Part shown: piece by piece, positions 23,134 to 24,751 of the stretch
How the letters are laid out: each line of letters opens with the position of its first letter
Position numbering within the stretch: the stretch's first letter is position 1
NCBI GenBank assembly: GCA_964418085.1
Contig: CAYQKB010000013.1
Span: 1-24,751, forward strand
Direction of reading: 5' to 3'
Length of the DNA: 24,751 bases
Origin: JBBTYG01 sp964418085
GTDB lineage: Bacteria; Patescibacteriota; Minisyncoccia; UBA6257; 2-01-FULL-56-20
Made by a program: the position numbers and the translations under genes
Notes under the pieces: model-generated
Told to the model about the DNA's origin: nothing
Database searches by the model: none
Seen by the model: the letters and a program-made list of their open reading frames with translations, nothing else

Positions 23134-24751
23134 ATGAAATTTTCTTACGCGCTTATAAAGCGATTGGTACCCAGGGTTCCCATAAAGCAGAAGCTTGTTG
23201 AAGCACTCAATTCACATTCATTTGAGGCAGAGGATCTGGAGGGCGATGCATTTGAAGTTGGTATATCGCCTAATAGATATTCTGACGCGGGTTCGCACAT
23301 CGGTATCGCGCGCGAAGCGTCGGCAATCTTGAATCTTCCGCTCAAAAATCCGGTGAAGACTATCATCAACCTGCCGACGGAGACGGGATTTATTGATGTG
23401 AGTGTTGAAGACAAGCGCTTCGCTCCCCGATATGCGGCGCGATGCTTCGATATCTCGAAAGTGGGACAGTCGCCGAAGTGGATGCAGGATGTGCTCCGTT
23501 CGTGCGGCATGAAGCCGATCAACGGTATTGTGGACATCATGAACTTTGTGATGCTCGAGACAGGCCAGCCATTACATGCTTTCGATCTGGATACAATCGA
23601 AAGCTTGAAAGTTAAAAGCGGAAAGTTAAAAGTGGAAAGTTATGGAAAGAAAATTATTGTCCGGTCTGCCAAACAGGGAGAGAAAATTGAAACGCTCGAC
23701 GGGCAGAACGTCGTTCTCGATGCGGACATGTTTGTGATTGCGGACCTGAAGCACGCGCTCGCGATTGCCGGTGTGAAGGGTGGAAAAGATTCGGGCGTGA
23801 CGAGTGCGACCACAAAAATAATTGTCGAGGCGGCGAATTTCGACTCGACTTCCGTGTTCAAGACGAGCCGGAAGCTGAAGCTTGTGACGGATGCAGCATC
23901 GCGCTTTTCACACGGCATCAGCCCAGAACTTGTCGAACAAGGACTTGATCGGGCGACAGAACTCATTACAAATTTTGGCGCCGAGCTCGTCGATTCCTTC
24001 GATGCTTATCCGCGGCCGGCAGGCGACGAGGTTATCGAGCTTAGCGTCGAAGACTATGAACGCCTTATCGGCACTTCGATAAAGCCCGAAAAGGCGCGGA
24101 ACTATTTTGAGCTTCTTGGGTTTGAAGTCGAGCCGAAAAATAAAAAAGGAGCCGGATTTTTGGTGCGCATTCCGGCGTGGCGGAATGATATCGAGAACAC
24201 CGAAGACCTCATCGAAGAGGCCGCGCGCCTTGAGGGATATGGGAAGATCCGTCCTGTTCCGCCGCTTGTTTCCATTCAGCCCGCGGTGGAGGAAGATGCG
24301 ATTGTGTTTAAGGATAAGGTACGAAACGTACTTACCGCACTTCAGCTTTCCGAGGTTTACAACGGAAGCTTTATCGGAAGAGCGGATGCCGAGGGGGTAG
24401 CGGCATCGGCATTTTTGAAACGCACGGCACTTGCCGATCTCGTGGAACTCGAGAATCCGATCTCGGAAGAGAAAACATATCTGCGGCCGAGCCTGCTTCC
24501 TGGACTTTTGAAAAATGTGGAGGACAATTCGCGTTTTTTCGACTCGATAAAAATTTTTGAGATCGGGAATGTATTCAGAAAAGAAAAGGAGCGCGCGCGC
24601 GAAGAATTGTTTTTGGGCGTCGCTTATGCGGCAAAAAACAATGCCCAATTGATTTTTGAGCTTAAGGGTCTTGTATCGCATCTTCTCGGGGGATTGGGAA
24701 TTTCGGATTTTTCGGTGGCGGACCGTGACGGCGCAATCATTATTGAATCCG
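23134..24751 (+). CDS. pheT: Phenylalanyl-tRNA synthetase beta subunit, 3' end outside window
   Basis: 539 codons are visible. MKFSYALIKRLV is the usual start, but ISPNRYSDAGSHIGIARE follows already at about residue 44, where typical bacterial PheT has the EMAP-like tRNA-binding domain (about 110 residues) first; that domain is missing. PINGIVDIMNFVMLETGQPLHAFD is the B1 core; KIIVEAANFDSTSVF and TDAASRFSHGISPE mark the B3/B4 editing region; EDYERLIGTSIKPEKARNYF...IPAWRNDIENTEDLIEE is the B5 domain; the catalytic-like core (YLRPSLLPGLL, FEIGNVF) follows. A repeat-derived insert is at about 158-169. Confidence 0.95.
   Translation, partial: MKFSYALIKRLVPRVPIKQKLVEALNSHSFEAEDLEGDAFEVGISPNRYSDAGSHIGIAREASAILNLPLKNPVKTIINLPTETGFIDVSVEDKRFAPRYAARCFDISKVGQSPKWMQDVLRSCGMKPINGIVDIMNFVMLETGQPLHAFDLDTIESLKVKSGKLKVESYGKKIIVRSAKQGEKIETLDGQNVVLDADMFVIADLKHALAIAGVKGGKDSGVTSATTKIIVEAANFDSTSVFKTSRKLKLVTDAASRFSHGISPELVEQGLDRATELITNFGAELVDSFDAYPRPAGDEVIELSVEDYERLIGTSIKPEKARNYFELLGFEVEPKNKKGAGFLVRIPAWRNDIENTEDLIEEAARLEGYGKIRPVPPLVSIQPAVEEDAIVFKDKVRNVLTALQLSEVYNGSFIGRADAEGVAASAFLKRTALADLVELENPISEEKTYLRPSLLPGLLKNVEDNSRFFDSIKIFEIGNVFRKEKERAREELFLGVAYAAKNNAQLIFELKGLVSHLLGGLGISDFSVADRDGAIIIES
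23607..23641. repeat. Heptanucleotide array H13 in pheT
   Basis: Five 7-bp units: GAAAGTT, AAAAGCG, GAAAGTT, AAAAGTG, GAAAGTT. It encodes about residues 158-169 (LKVKSGKLKVES), between HAFDLD and KKIIVRSA. Confidence 0.93.

Noticed and set aside
11238..23641. Reading the short tandem arrays as CRISPR
   Set aside because: Units are 7 bp with no spacers, and no cas genes are present.
23908..24681. A 257-codon ORF on the minus strand
   Set aside because: It is the antisense shadow of pheT and has no family features.

Overview
The window looks like chromosomal DNA from a Candidate Phyla Radiation (Patescibacteria) bacterium, probably in the Parcubacteria group. This is inferred from protein families, not from a marker phylogeny. 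The evidence is short genes, almost no Shine-Dalgarno sites, many promoters within a few bases of the start codon, tRNA genes without encoded CCA, and typical CPR small families (DUF6496, lmo0937-type membrane peptide, four-helix-bundle S23-like protein, HTH-LAGLIDADG-like protein, tiny zinc ribbons).

Layout. 1-1662: 3' end of ligA, a HAD-like protein, tRNA-Asp and a mini zinc-finger protein. 1755-5443: a truncated secreted protein, a HupE/UreJ-type membrane protein, an FAD oxidoreductase (minus) and a membrane-anchored methyltransferase. 5566-7541: a small zinc protein, a pilin-like protein and a membrane-anchored coiled-coil protein. 7587-9328: gatC-gatA (minus). 9718-12243: an island of small, mostly unrecognised minus-strand genes, nearly all separated by intrinsic terminators, with a degenerate Nudix protein and a 33-codon leucine-rich leader ORF. 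12232-13650: murD (minus). 13687-16452: an initiator-like tRNA, a zinc-ribbon protein, a nucleotidyltransferase-methyltransferase fusion and a HIT protein. 16912-19515: an unknown GC-richer gene, DUF6496, an lmo0937-like peptide, an HTH-LAGLIDADG-like protein and tRNA(CAU). 19539-21086: an ABC exporter pair. 21629-24751: pheS, a four-helix-bundle gene and pheT (cut by the window end).

The most unusual content is two kinds of repeat. The first is tandem arrays of degenerate heptanucleotides, usually four or five units. They lie in frame inside murD (up to six places), pheS (three) and pheT (one), across the stop/start junction of the ABC genes, on both sides of the four-helix-bundle gene, and just after the leucine-rich mini-ORF. 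Related heptamers (GCTTATR and its complement) recur at distant loci. The second is a family of long nested foldbacks in most of the longer intergenic gaps. Their outer arms begin at the stop or start codon of a neighbouring gene, and a 5-9 bp hairpin sits at the centre. The interiors of several share sequence although the arms do not. No transposase or integrase is visible.

Functionally the window mixes translation (gatCA, pheST, three tRNAs), replication and repair (ligA), cell-wall synthesis (murD) and envelope or transport genes, as expected for a streamlined genome, with an accessory small-gene island between gatCA and murD.
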